62,342 nt of DNA from Hyphomicrobiales bacterium 4NK60-0047b (GTDB lineage Bacteria; Pseudomonadota; Alphaproteobacteria; Rhizobiales; HXMU1428-3). Every line of letters starts with the position of its first letter. Within the stretch, counting starts at the first letter, position 1. The translations under genes were made by a program, and so were the position numbers. The stretch spans positions 1 through 62,342 of the forward strand of contig BAABWY010000010.1 of assembly GCA_040367435.1 (NCBI GenBank), written 5' to 3'. Below the pieces are notes generated by a model that did no database searches, was not told the DNA's origin, and saw only the letters and a program-made list of their open reading frames with translations. Positions 26,466-34,897 of the stretch are shown here, piece after piece.

Positions 26466-26906
26466 ATGATAAAAAAGTTAAATTTAATTTTACGTGATGC
26501 TTTAAATAATAAGCTAGGAGTATCTGTGGATGACCTGATGATGATAGTAAGGTTTTTGCTTGTTGGAGGAATATCTTATTTAACGTTAGTTACAGTTGTA
26601 TTCTTACTCGTAGAATATTTATCAGTATCATTAGTGCTAGCTTATTTGTTGGGTTACTCTATTTCAATACCAGTGCACTATCTAGGAAACTCTAAGCTAA
26701 CATTTAGAGCTTTGGCCTTAGATACAAAGCTAATTTCAAAATACATTACAGGCTTGTTATGTTTTTTTACTGTCTGTGTAATTTTAGAATATCTATTTTC
26801 CCACCTAGATCCAAGCTTGCTCAAAAGGATATTGTTTGTGACAGCGCCGTCAGTTGCAGTTAGCATTGTTATTAATTGGTTTTGGGTTTTTAGTGATCAT
26901 AAATAG
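26466..26906 (+). CDS. gtrA: GtrA-like membrane protein (flippase type)
   Basis: A 146-residue protein with four hydrophobic helices (~26-50, 53-73, 90-112, 118-143) that match the GtrA family: MIVRFLLVGGISYLTLVTVV, YLLGYSISIPVHYLGNSKLTF, and WFWVFSDHK at the end, close to the family ending. GtrA is thought to flip lipid-linked glucose across the membrane for the GtrII-type transferase. It is separated from gtrB by an atypically long gap. The ATG has no strong ribosome site. Confidence 0.88.
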   Translation: MIKKLNLILRDALNNKLGVSVDDLMMIVRFLLVGGISYLTLVTVVFLLVEYLSVSLVLAYLLGYSISIPVHYLGNSKLTFRALALDTKLISKYITGLLCFFTVCVILEYLFSHLDPSLLKRILFVTAPSVAVSIVINWFWVFSDHK

Positions 26907-27134
26907 TTCAAAGTGAAGAGTTTATCAGCTTTATACAGTAGAATAATGAAAGTTTAGTTGGAGAAGAGCTTTTGTTTTCAGCTTATATACAGGGGCTCAA
27001 AGAATGTTGATAAGATAGATATTGATTTGAGCGCTAGAAGTTTAAGCAAACTAGAATGCAAAAAAGAAATATTATTTGAATGGCAGAGCCCCAAAAACTA
27101 TATACAGATTTGGGGGAAGAGATTGGAGTTGGTA

Positions 27135-27911
27135 ATGAAGTCGAATAGTTTAAGGTACCCAGTACTCCAACAATCTTTAAAAGTTATCAGAGAAATTGCG
27201 CCAAATTCTGTTTCCCAAATTATTGATATAGGTGCCCAAAGAAAAACAGATTTTTTAATGGACGTTTTTTTTGATTGTCCGCACCATCTTTTCGAGCCGG
27301 ATAAAACATACCATCAAGCGCTTGAAAAAAATTACCTTGATCGACAAATCAAATATACGCTTCATAAAATAGCATTGAGTGATGAAGATGGTCTTCTCTA
27401 TCTTCATAGCACGAGTGATGATGGATCAGGGAATATAACTCACGCTCAGATCAAACCAGAACGTGATGAAAACTTGCCCAACTTAGTTGGAATTGAAGTG
27501 GTTGATACAAAACGTCTCGATAGTGTTTTTAAGAAAGAAACACTTAATGATTTATCGTACCTTATAAAGTTAGATGTTGATGGGGTTGAAGAAAAAATAA
27601 TTAATGGTGGAGCAGATGTCATTGGCGGAGCATCTTTTATTGTGATTGAGGCGTCAATTGGGCGACAAGACCTTTGCTCAAGAGTTGGTTTATTAGAACA
27701 ACATGGATTTCGAATTTTTGATATTTGCGATAATGCTTATTATTATGGGCAGCTAGCCTTAGTTGATTTGGTATTAATCAATAACCGATTAAGGGAAAAA
27801 GAAATCAAGTTTCGTCCGTGGGAGTTTAGTGACGGAAAAGTGGTTTGGAATAAATGGCAACACGGTTTCCAGGATTTAACTCATTTTCTAATTGATGACC
27901 CATATTCTTAA
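27135..27911 (+). CDS. FkbM-family methyltransferase
   Basis: A 258-residue SAM-dependent methyltransferase. Core motifs: SQIIDIGAQRKTDFLMDVF for SAM binding, HHLFEPDKTY, KIALSDEDG, and LIKLDVDGVEEKIINGGADV for the DxDG element. The reading frame is open back to a TTG at 26958 (317 residues), but the ATG at 27135 has GGAG 7 nt upstream and gives the usual family length; the true start is therefore uncertain. The likely role is methylation of a sugar in the surface glycan. It lies between gtrA and a GT2 gene, all in the same direction. Confidence 0.83.
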   Translation: MKSNSLRYPVLQQSLKVIREIAPNSVSQIIDIGAQRKTDFLMDVFFDCPHHLFEPDKTYHQALEKNYLDRQIKYTLHKIALSDEDGLLYLHSTSDDGSGNITHAQIKPERDENLPNLVGIEVVDTKRLDSVFKKETLNDLSYLIKLDVDGVEEKIINGGADVIGGASFIVIEASIGRQDLCSRVGLLEQHGFRIFDICDNAYYYGQLALVDLVLINNRLREKEIKFRPWEFSDGKVVWNKWQHGFQDLTHFLIDDPYS

Positions 27912-27993
27912 ATTCCATAATTTTTTTCTATGTAACTTAAAGTTAATTGGAAACAGTAAGTTAGAGAAATAGTTGCGAAGTGAGTTTGAAATA

Positions 27994-28887
27994 ATGAGTA
28001 GTACCAATCTCATCTCAATAATCATGCCTTCCTTTAATCAGATGGAATACATTACTGAATCAATTACTTCTGTTCTTGAACAGGATTATTGTGACGTTGA
28101 ACTTATTGTAGCTGATGGTGGTTCTGATGATGGGACCATAGATGTTTTACATGAAATCAGTGAAAAAGATTTTCGTTTAAAATGGTCTTCAGAAAAAGAT
28201 AGTGGACCAGCAGAGGCTTTGAATAAAGCATTAGAGCAATCAAAGGGGTTAATAATTGGATGGTTAAATTCGGATGATCTGTATGCTGAGAGTGCTATTA
28301 AAAGAGCAATTCAAGCCTTCAATAATCATCCTGAATGGATCATGCTTTATGGCAATGCAGCGCATATAGATGAAAAGGGAGAATTTATCAATGAGTACCC
28401 AACATTGCCACCAGAGGAAGCTTATGCTCAATTCAAAAATGGCTGCTTTATTTGTCAGCCAACAGTGTTTTTCAAAAGAACGATGTACCAACTCATTGGA
28501 CCGTTAAACCAAGATTTTAAGGCTGCTTTTGATTTTGAATATTGGTTAAGAGCCTTCAATTTATTTGAAAATAAAATAGGTTTTATAGATGAGTTGCAAG
28601 CTTATTCACGTCTGCATAATGAATGTATTACACAAAAACATAGAGAGAGAGTGGCTATCGAAGGTGTAAAAGCAGTAAGCAATTATTATGGAAAAGCACC
28701 AATTCATTGGATTGCAACTTATGTAGAAGAATGTGTAGAAAGTATCTCCCGCAAAGGCACTGATGAGAACTTAATAGAGCATTTGTTAGAAGTGATTTTG
28801 GCCGTTGATGGGTTAGTGGAAGCAGATGATTTGTGTCAGTTAAAAACACAGATCTTACAAAGTAAAGTTTTTGAGCGTGCAAGATAG
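27994..28887 (+). CDS. GT2-family glycosyltransferase
   Basis: A 297-residue cytoplasmic GT-A enzyme. Motifs in order: LISIIMPSFNQMEYITESI, VELIVADGGSDDGTIDV, DSGPAEALNKAL, GWLNSDDLY with the metal-binding DD, FICQPTVFFKR, and FDFEYWLRA for the catalytic base region. The ATG at 27994 is chosen over the TTG at 27973. The next gene (ABC permease) begins inside its last codons, so translation of the two is probably coupled. It probably extends the polymer that the ABC transporter exports; the donor is unknown. Confidence 0.88.
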   Translation: MSSTNLISIIMPSFNQMEYITESITSVLEQDYCDVELIVADGGSDDGTIDVLHEISEKDFRLKWSSEKDSGPAEALNKALEQSKGLIIGWLNSDDLYAESAIKRAIQAFNNHPEWIMLYGNAAHIDEKGEFINEYPTLPPEEAYAQFKNGCFICQPTVFFKRTMYQLIGPLNQDFKAAFDFEYWLRAFNLFENKIGFIDELQAYSRLHNECITQKHRERVAIEGVKAVSNYYGKAPIHWIATYVEECVESISRKGTDENLIEHLLEVILAVDGLVEADDLCQLKTQILQSKVFERAR

Positions 28888-29683
28888 TAAATTAAAACAA
28901 ATGAAATACACATCATTAAATTTTAAACTAGCTATGATTCAAAGCTTATTTTATACCACATGGCTTGGATTTATCATTCGGTATAGAAAAACAATGTTAG
29001 GCCCTCTCTGGATTGTTATAGGCCCCTCATTATTTATCATAACACTAGGTAGTTTGTTCTCTGATATTGGTGGGGTTGCATCATCTGTGTTTGTACCGCA
29101 TATGGCTATTGGGTTAGTTGTTTGGACGCTAATAAGTGGTTTTGTTACAGGTTCAGCAAATATTTTTCAAAGAGCTAAATCTAACATCTTGCAAGGTAGT
29201 ATGCAGCTTTCTGAAATTGTCATCGTAGATGTTTTTACAAATTTTTTAATATTTGCCCATCAGTTAAGTATCATCCTAGTTGTTTTTCTAATTTACAATA
29301 TAGAAGTAAAGCAAGCAGCTTTATTGAGTGTGTTTGGCTTAATCTTGATTTTCATAAATGGTATTTGGCTGAGCTATTTTTTTGGTATTTTAGGAGCTCG
29401 ATATCGAGACTTAACGGAAGTCGTTCAGGCTGTTATGAGGATAGCATTTTTGGCGACACCAATCATTTGGATACCTGGTGATACTGGAAGAGGAGGGGCG
29501 TTAAGTGCGTTTACAACTTTCAACCCTTTCTTTCATTTCCTTGAATTGGTGCGGTCTCCGTTATTGGGAAATGCAGTAGCTCCTCTAAGTTGGATTGTAG
29601 TGATTTTAATAACAGTTTTGGGGGGAGGCTTGGCCCTTTGGTTTAGAAAAAAATTCTCTCATTTAGTCGCTTTGTGGGTTTAG
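28871..29683 (+). CDS. ABC-2 type polysaccharide export permease
   Basis: A 270-residue inner-membrane permease of the KpsM/Wzm/TagG kind. It has six hydrophobic helices from ~38 to ~255. The family elements RYRKTMLGPLWIVIGPSLFI near the start and GARYRDLTEVVQAVMRIAF, ATPIIWIP near residues ~175-200 are clear. The frame starts at TTG 28871; GTG 28877 and ATG 28901 are alternatives and none has a good ribosome site, which fits coupling with the overlapping upstream gene. The ATPase gene follows after 19 nt. Together they export a lipid-linked or capsular polysaccharide. Confidence 0.9.
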   Translation: MSVQDSKLKQMKYTSLNFKLAMIQSLFYTTWLGFIIRYRKTMLGPLWIVIGPSLFIITLGSLFSDIGGVASSVFVPHMAIGLVVWTLISGFVTGSANIFQRAKSNILQGSMQLSEIVIVDVFTNFLIFAHQLSIILVVFLIYNIEVKQAALLSVFGLILIFINGIWLSYFFGILGARYRDLTEVVQAVMRIAFLATPIIWIPGDTGRGGALSAFTTFNPFFHFLELVRSPLLGNAVAPLSWIVVILITVLGGGLALWFRKKFSHLVALWV

Positions 29684-29702
29684 TAAAAGGAAGTCGAAAA
29701 AA

Positions 29703-30455
29703 ATGTCATTACCTTTAATAGACGCAAAGTCACTACAATTAAAAGTGCCTATCTTCCAGCCTGAAGATAGAAATATGCTTGCCAACCCAACGAGTTTTTT
29801 AACCGATTTATATTTCTCTAAAACACAAAGAGGAATAGTGACGTTATTAGAAGATGTATCGTTTTCTCTGATGCAAGGGGAAAGGCTGGGGATCGTTGGT
29901 GCAAATGGTGCGGGGAAAAGCACTTTACTAAGATTGTTAGCTGGTATTTATCAGCCATCTGAGGGGCTGTTGAATATTAATGGAGTAGCTAAGGGCTTGT
30001 TTGATATTTCTATGGGGATGAATAATGAAGCAACAGGTCTGGAAAATATTTATATGCGAGGACTTCTTATGGGCATGCCGGTCCAACAGATACGAGACTT
30101 GCTACCGGAGATACTAGAGTTTTCTGAGTTAAAAGAAGCAATAGATAAACCTCTTAATACTTATTCAACCGGTATGAGATTGCGACTAGCTTTTTCTGTC
30201 GCAACCATGATTGAACCTGATATTCTTTTACTAGATGAGTGGATCGGTACAGGAGATGCATCTTTCAGGGGCAAGGTTAAAAAAAGAATGGATGACCTAG
30301 TTGAAAAAAGTCGAGGTCTAGTGCTTGCAACTCATAATACAAGTTTAATGAAAGAACTATGTACTCATGGATTGTATTTAAAAAAAGGTAAGATCGCCTT
30401 TTATGGTAAGGTTGAAGAGGCATTGGAATTTTACTCAGACGATCTTAAAAAATAA
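29703..30455 (+). CDS. ABC polysaccharide exporter ATPase
   Basis: A 250-residue ATPase of the Wzt/KpsT/TagH kind. Walker A is GANGAGKST (residues 66-74), the signature is YSTGMRLRLAFSVA, Walker B is ILLLDEWIGTGD, and the switch His is in LATHNT. It stops after the nucleotide-binding domain, so it lacks the C-terminal glycan-binding domain of the Wzt proteins that recognise a capped O-antigen. This suggests export that does not depend on a terminal cap. The ribosome site AAGGAAG lies 8 nt upstream of the ATG. It ends 8 nt before the convergent DUF2793 gene. Confidence 0.93.
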   Translation: MSLPLIDAKSLQLKVPIFQPEDRNMLANPTSFLTDLYFSKTQRGIVTLLEDVSFSLMQGERLGIVGANGAGKSTLLRLLAGIYQPSEGLLNINGVAKGLFDISMGMNNEATGLENIYMRGLLMGMPVQQIRDLLPEILEFSELKEAIDKPLNTYSTGMRLRLAFSVATMIEPDILLLDEWIGTGDASFRGKVKKRMDDLVEKSRGLVLATHNTSLMKELCTHGLYLKKGKIAFYGKVEEALEFYSDDLKK

Positions 30456-30463
30456 GGATGCTT

Positions 30464-31768
30464 TCATTCTAATTTATTATTTATTTTTTTAACTTCTTTG
30501 TTCAAAGTTTCGATTAATACAGCCTGTATTTCAACAGTTTCAATTAATCGCTGTATCCATTCTCCTGAAGACAAGCCTTTTTCAATATCGTAATTATCTT
30601 CATTAGGCATTGAGGTTAGGTGCCTTTTCTCTTGCCAATGTTTTGAATAACCATCCAATGTCAAAGGGTCGTATTCGGTGCCAGCACGAGATTTGAATTT
30701 TCGCATGGGGTGATGAATACGTTTCTGTGTTAAATCACCTTCTTCGTCGAAGATGTTGCAAACTTTCTGATCCCATTTTTCATGGTCTATTTTTTCGTCT
30801 AGAGCTTGATCAAAAACATAACAACTCAAAAGTGCATTATCATCATAAATTGCCTTCGCATTGATTGTACCTTCCCCTTTGCCACCTCCGGAAGGGCTTC
30901 CTACAACTAAACTTCCGTTTGCATGCATATCAAGGCGCATAGAGTTTGAAGTAAAAAACCTAACTCTATTCGCCAATCCGTTGACGTTAAAATAACAATT
31001 ATTATCAGCGCCCATATGAAATATTCTTTGACTATTACCGCTTGTATCCTTAACCGACAATCTTTGGTTGTTATCAAGTAGTATGTTGCCTGATTTTATG
31101 TGTAATTTCTCAATAGGCTCTCCCCCACCGATGGAAACATATCCAGTATCTTTATCGACTAAAATCGCCTCATGGAATGTGCTGCCGTCTGGGCTAACTT
31201 TCATGTGAAAGTCATTGTCACCAGATAAGCCAAATTCGGCGTGACCCGTATAATCATTTTGAAACAATACACTGGCTGTATCCGAACTAAGTTGCTTGTT
31301 TATTTTTAATCTATGATCACTCCCCTCATGGTTAAATAATGAAGCCTGAGAGCTAACAGATAATTTGTTTATTTGGTCGGCAGTCGTATTGACGCCAATT
31401 AGTGACACAGCGTTTAAACTTCCATTTCCGGTATTTATGTTTATCCATCCAGTGCCGTTCCACAAAAGGTGAGTGTTTTCGTCTTCAATCCAACAAAGCC
31501 ATCCAGTTTGAGGTGGATAAAACATCCATGAACCATCTTGCCAGGCAACGATATGAAAATCCTTACCTGTCCAATCACCTGTACTATTCGCATCAGCAAT
31601 ATAACGGTCTCCATCAGTAGTTGATGAAGGAGGGGTTGTTTGGTTTCTACTAATAGCTGAAAGGTGAATAATGGCGTCTAGAGATCGAAGTGCTTCATTG
31701 TGTGTAATATGTTTTTGCGCCTGGCTAGAAAGCACATAGGGTAGTTGTAGTTTAGATGTTTTTTCCAT
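30464..31768 (-). CDS. DUF2793 tail-spike-like protein
   Basis: A 434-residue protein. Residues ~5-105 are a DUF2793 domain (LPYVLSSQAQKHITHNEALR, DGDRYIADANSTGDW, ENTHLLWNGTGW), which is common in alphaproteobacterial prophages and gene-transfer-agent regions. The middle (~110-310) is beta-rich with a GYVSIGGGEPIEKLHIKSG element typical of phage tail fibres. The C-terminal ~85 residues end in a coiled coil (IETLNKEVKKINNKLE) and may be an intramolecular chaperone. It has no signal peptide. No other phage gene is nearby. It is opposite to the polysaccharide operon and converges on the exporter. Confidence 0.8.
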   Translation of the reverse strand: MEKTSKLQLPYVLSSQAQKHITHNEALRSLDAIIHLSAISRNQTTPPSSTTDGDRYIADANSTGDWTGKDFHIVAWQDGSWMFYPPQTGWLCWIEDENTHLLWNGTGWININTGNGSLNAVSLIGVNTTADQINKLSVSSQASLFNHEGSDHRLKINKQLSSDTASVLFQNDYTGHAEFGLSGDNDFHMKVSPDGSTFHEAILVDKDTGYVSIGGGEPIEKLHIKSGNILLDNNQRLSVKDTSGNSQRIFHMGADNNCYFNVNGLANRVRFFTSNSMRLDMHANGSLVVGSPSGGGKGEGTINAKAIYDDNALLSCYVFDQALDEKIDHEKWDQKVCNIFDEEGDLTQKRIHHPMRKFKSRAGTEYDPLTLDGYSKHWQEKRHLTSMPNEDNYDIEKGLSSGEWIQRLIETVEIQAVLIETLNKEVKKINNKLE

Positions 31769-31868
31769 TATTAAATCTCCAATAAAACTCTAACTTATTA
31801 TTGGTGTTAGATTTATTGAGGGGATAAAATTCATGATCTTTAAAGTTTTTAGTTCGTGCAGAAGTAAA

Positions 31869-31893
31869 AACTTACCCTTACAAGGGGTAAGTT
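31869..31893 (-). terminator. Intrinsic terminator
   Basis: Eleven-pair stem (aacttaccctt with aaggggtaagtt) with a 3-nt loop. In the leftward direction it is followed by TTTTT, so it ends the transcript of the gene at 31893-32468. Its outermost base overlaps that gene's stop codon. Confidence 0.8.
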
Positions 31894-32468
31894 TATTGAA
31901 CAATATTGTAAGGATCCCAAGAGCTCGTGGTAATATTTACTTGGCTTATACCAATTCCTAGTTTCCTGTCATCTCCGCTCAGTCTTAACTCTTTTGGAGA
32001 AATGGGTTTGGAAACCTTAAATGATATCTTTAATCGGTTTGAAGAAGAATTTCTGGGAAGAGTAAGCTCAATGTATTTCTTGTGTAAATCACTCTTGTTT
32101 TTATAGTGCCAGGTTTTTGCGTGATGCCCATTAATAAGTACGTCTATCTTTTGAGGCGATTTCCCTCCTTTAAAAATTTGAATTTCAAATTGTAGGGAAA
32201 CCTTCTTAATAGAATATTTTTTTATTGGCAGTGAAAGGGTTGCGACTTTAGCAACGCTCCAAACCCCCCAATCTTCCGGCCGCCCCCATCCAGCTTTTAA
32301 AGTGCCAGTTGAAATCGTCCTCTTATTAAAAAAGAAATGATAATTTTCAGTCGAATAATCAACAGTGTTGTCAGGCTTGTTTATCGAAAAATCGATGAAT
32401 AGAAATCCTCCTAAAAAACCAAAAACACATAAAAAGAAGACAAGGAAGTAAAATTTAAGTTTTGCCAT
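31893..32468 (-). CDS. Membrane-anchored beta-sandwich protein of glycan loci
   Basis: A 191-residue protein with one N-terminal membrane helix (FYFLVFFLCVFGFLGGFLF) and a periplasmic domain. The domain has the pattern of a beta-sandwich often linked to glycosyltransferases (DUF7024-like, from memory): GWGRPEDWGVWSVAKVATLS, VLINGHHAKTW, SPKELRLSGDDRKLGIGISQ. The C-terminal part of the protein at 15753-17324 has a similar layout. It may bind the surface glycan or be a lipid-linked-sugar accessory protein. It is a single leftward gene with its own terminator. Confidence 0.65.
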   Translation of the reverse strand: MAKLKFYFLVFFLCVFGFLGGFLFIDFSINKPDNTVDYSTENYHFFFNKRTISTGTLKAGWGRPEDWGVWSVAKVATLSLPIKKYSIKKVSLQFEIQIFKGGKSPQKIDVLINGHHAKTWHYKNKSDLHKKYIELTLPRNSSSNRLKISFKVSKPISPKELRLSGDDRKLGIGISQVNITTSSWDPYNIVQ

Positions 32469-32635
32469 CGTATATTATTTACCTATTATTTGTATAAAAA
32501 TACAATAGATGGAGATAAGCAAGTTAATGATAGATTATTACTGTTATTGAATGTTGATTTACGTTAGTCATTTAAGTATAGTTTGCGTGGTGATGCAAGG
32601 TGAGAGTTGATTGTCTCAATTATAAGAAAATATTT

Positions 32636-32776
32636 ATGACGGAAGAAATTAATGCGCGTTACTCGTTTGAAGCGTATGAAGAAAGTAGACGGTGTGAAAA
32701 TCAATTGTGTGGCACACTGATTGACTTGATTATCAAAGCCTTTTCAATGGCGATAAACAAAACAGGGACTTCTTGA
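32636..32776 (+). CDS. Possible 46-residue upstream ORF coupled to GT4 gene
   Basis: A 46-codon frame whose TGA stop overlaps the ATG of the next glycosyltransferase gene (TGATG). It begins MTEEINARYSFEAYEESRR and ends with AFSMAINKTGTS; the frame is open upstream to a GTG at 32600. The composition looks like protein rather than random A+T-rich DNA, but there is no strong ribosome site. It could be a leader peptide that couples translation or the remnant of a lost gene. No homologue is recognised. Confidence 0.35.
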   Translation: MTEEINARYSFEAYEESRRCENQLCGTLIDLIIKAFSMAINKTGTS

Positions 32777-33912
32777 TGAAAGTCCTACATGTTTATAAAG
32801 GTTATTATCCTGATTTATTGGGCGGTGTTTGTGAATTCATCCGTCAGCTAACTTATGGCACTCAAAAGTTAGGTGTAGAAAATAGTTTGCTTGTGCTAAC
32901 TCATACTAAAAGTAATTTCAAAACCGAAATTGTTGATGGCTTAACGATACATTGGTGTCCAAGCACTTTTGAAGCAGCATCAACACCATTTTCTTACAAA
33001 GCAATAAAACGGTTTAAGCAGTTAGCTGAAGAAGTTGATATAATTCACTACCATTACCCATATCCATTTGCAGATATTCTGGATAGCTTCTCAGGAATAA
33101 ATAAAAGAAAAATAGTTACCTATCACACCGATATTATAAAGCAAAAATACCTATCAACTTTGTACGCACCCATCAGAGATATGTTTTTTAATAAGGTTGA
33201 TAAAATCGTCGCTACATCTCCAAATTATTTTAAGACGAGTGATGTATTGCAAAATTATAAATCTAAAGTTGAAATTATAACCATTGGCTTATTCAGAGAA
33301 TTATACAGTAAAACAAACAAGGAAAAGTTAGTGGATTGGGCTTCACAAGTGGAACCAAAATTCTTTCTATTTGTGGGGGCAATGAGATATTATAAAGCTC
33401 TACCAATATTAATTAAAGCTGCAAAAATTAATAACTTACCTGTCCTTATTGTCGGAGGGGGAAGGGAACAGAAAAAATACATTGAGTTGGCTAATAAGCT
33501 GAATGCCTCAAACGTTAAATTTCTAGGAGTGCTGACAGAAGAAGATAAAATCGCATTGCTAAAATTGTGTTATGCAGTGGTTTTACCATCTCATCTGCGC
33601 TCTGAGGCGCTTGGCATTTCATTGATTGAGGGGGCAATGCTAGGCAAACCACTCATTTCATGCGAAATCGGAACGGGGACTTCGTTCGTTAATATAGATC
33701 ATCAAACGGGATTAGTATGTCCACCGAAAGACCCCGAAGCTCTCAGCAAAGCAATGCAGGAATTGTGGGATAATCCTGAAGTCACTAAACAAATGGCAAA
33801 TGGAGCGTCGGAAAGGTTTAAGTCGGTTTTTTCCGGAGAGAAAATGGCTCAATCATATACAAAGCTATATAAAGAAATGTTATGGGAAAGTGGAACAAAG
33901 ACAGGTACCTAA
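32776..33912 (+). CDS. GT4-family glycosyltransferase
   Basis: A 378-residue GT-B glycosyltransferase. The N-terminal domain has LHVYKGYYPDLLGGVCEFIR and IHYHYPYPFAD; the donor domain has FLFVGAMRYYKALPILIKAA, LIVGGGREQKKYIELA, FLGVLTEEDKIALL, and LGISLIEGAMLGKPLIS with the EX7E-like acidic site. Its length is typical for GT4. The ATG at 32776 overlaps the stop of a 46-codon frame. It is the last gene of the polysaccharide locus and stands apart from the main operon, with two leftward genes between. It ends 6 nt before the convergent LysR gene. Confidence 0.9.
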   Translation: MKVLHVYKGYYPDLLGGVCEFIRQLTYGTQKLGVENSLLVLTHTKSNFKTEIVDGLTIHWCPSTFEAASTPFSYKAIKRFKQLAEEVDIIHYHYPYPFADILDSFSGINKRKIVTYHTDIIKQKYLSTLYAPIRDMFFNKVDKIVATSPNYFKTSDVLQNYKSKVEIITIGLFRELYSKTNKEKLVDWASQVEPKFFLFVGAMRYYKALPILIKAAKINNLPVLIVGGGREQKKYIELANKLNASNVKFLGVLTEEDKIALLKLCYAVVLPSHLRSEALGISLIEGAMLGKPLISCEIGTGTSFVNIDHQTGLVCPPKDPEALSKAMQELWDNPEVTKQMANGASERFKSVFSGEKMAQSYTKLYKEMLWESGTKTGT

Positions 33913-33918
33913 CAATTA

Positions 33919-34812
33919 TTATATTTCCTCCAACAAATGCTCACTGAGTATATCAAACACCAAACGGATGCGGCGGCTGTTATGAAGTTCACGGTGAGCA
34001 GTAAGCCAAATCGGAAATTTAATCGGGGGCATCTCGTGTAAGACCTGCTCCATTTTATCGTCAGAAATCCCCATCTCTTTAGACATTGCAATTATCCCAA
34101 GGTCATGCCGTGCCATTTGCCAGGCCACGATCCCGTTTTTAGAACTAAAGCGAAAATTATCAATTTTGAGATCAATGCCGAGTGGCTGTAAATACGCAAT
34201 CATTTGATTATCGTCACCAAAACCAATAAAAACATGTGATTGAAGGTCTTGTGTGTTTTGTGGGCGCCCCTCTTTGTCCAGGTAAGCTTTCGAAGCGTAA
34301 AAATATCCTTCGGCTTCACCGACTAGTTTTGAAATAAGTTCAGGTTGTTCAGGGCGAACATGACGAATAGCAATGTCAGCTTCCCTAAGTTGTAAGTCAC
34401 GAATTTCATTTGAAGAGACAATTTCTATCTGAAGCCGAGGAGCAATCTTTTGAATTTTTTGTAAAGCAGTTGGAAGAATATAAGCCGACATAATGTCACT
34501 TGCGGTAATGCGCACACGGCCTTCAATCGCTTGCGATTGTCCAGAGGCTGCAAGAGAAGCCCGGCTGGCCGCTTCATACATTTGCTTCATATGTTCAAGA
34601 AGCTCAACGCCAGTTTCCGTGAGGATCAGAGTTTTTCCAACACGTTCAAATAACACAACGTCAAGCTCTGTCTCTAATGCAGCAACCTGTCTGCCAAGGG
34701 TTGGTTGCGTAAGCCCAAGCGCGCGGGCAGCGGCAGAAAGTGAGCCTTCCTCAGCGGTAGCTAGAAAGGCCCGAGCGTGATTCCAGTCAAATGATACAGC
34801 ATTCCAGTTCAT
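33919..34812 (-). CDS. LysR-family transcriptional regulator
   Basis: A 297-residue regulator. The N-terminal winged helix-turn-helix (~8-67) is clear: HARAFLATAEEGSLSAAARA, LGLTQPTLGRQVAALE, LFERVGKTLILTETG. The C-terminal effector domain (~95-295) includes GRVRITASDIMSAYILPTAL and ADIAIRHVRPEQPELISKLV. Members close to this type respond to small metabolites. It is divergent from the methyltransferase gene at 34898 (85-nt shared gap), the usual layout for a LysR protein that controls its neighbour. The ligand is unknown. The 3' end nearly touches the convergent GT4 gene. Confidence 0.92.
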   Translation of the reverse strand: MNWNAVSFDWNHARAFLATAEEGSLSAAARALGLTQPTLGRQVAALETELDVVLFERVGKTLILTETGVELLEHMKQMYEAASRASLAASGQSQAIEGRVRITASDIMSAYILPTALQKIQKIAPRLQIEIVSSNEIRDLQLREADIAIRHVRPEQPELISKLVGEAEGYFYASKAYLDKEGRPQNTQDLQSHVFIGFGDDNQMIAYLQPLGIDLKIDNFRFSSKNGIVAWQMARHDLGIIAMSKEMGISDDKMEQVLHEMPPIKFPIWLTAHRELHNSRRIRLVFDILSEHLLEEI

Positions 34813-34897
34813 ACATATTTGTATACATGATGGACGAATTTAAGCAATTGATATTCTTATTTTGTATGGTTATCTCTGTATCTAAAGGAGATCGTGG

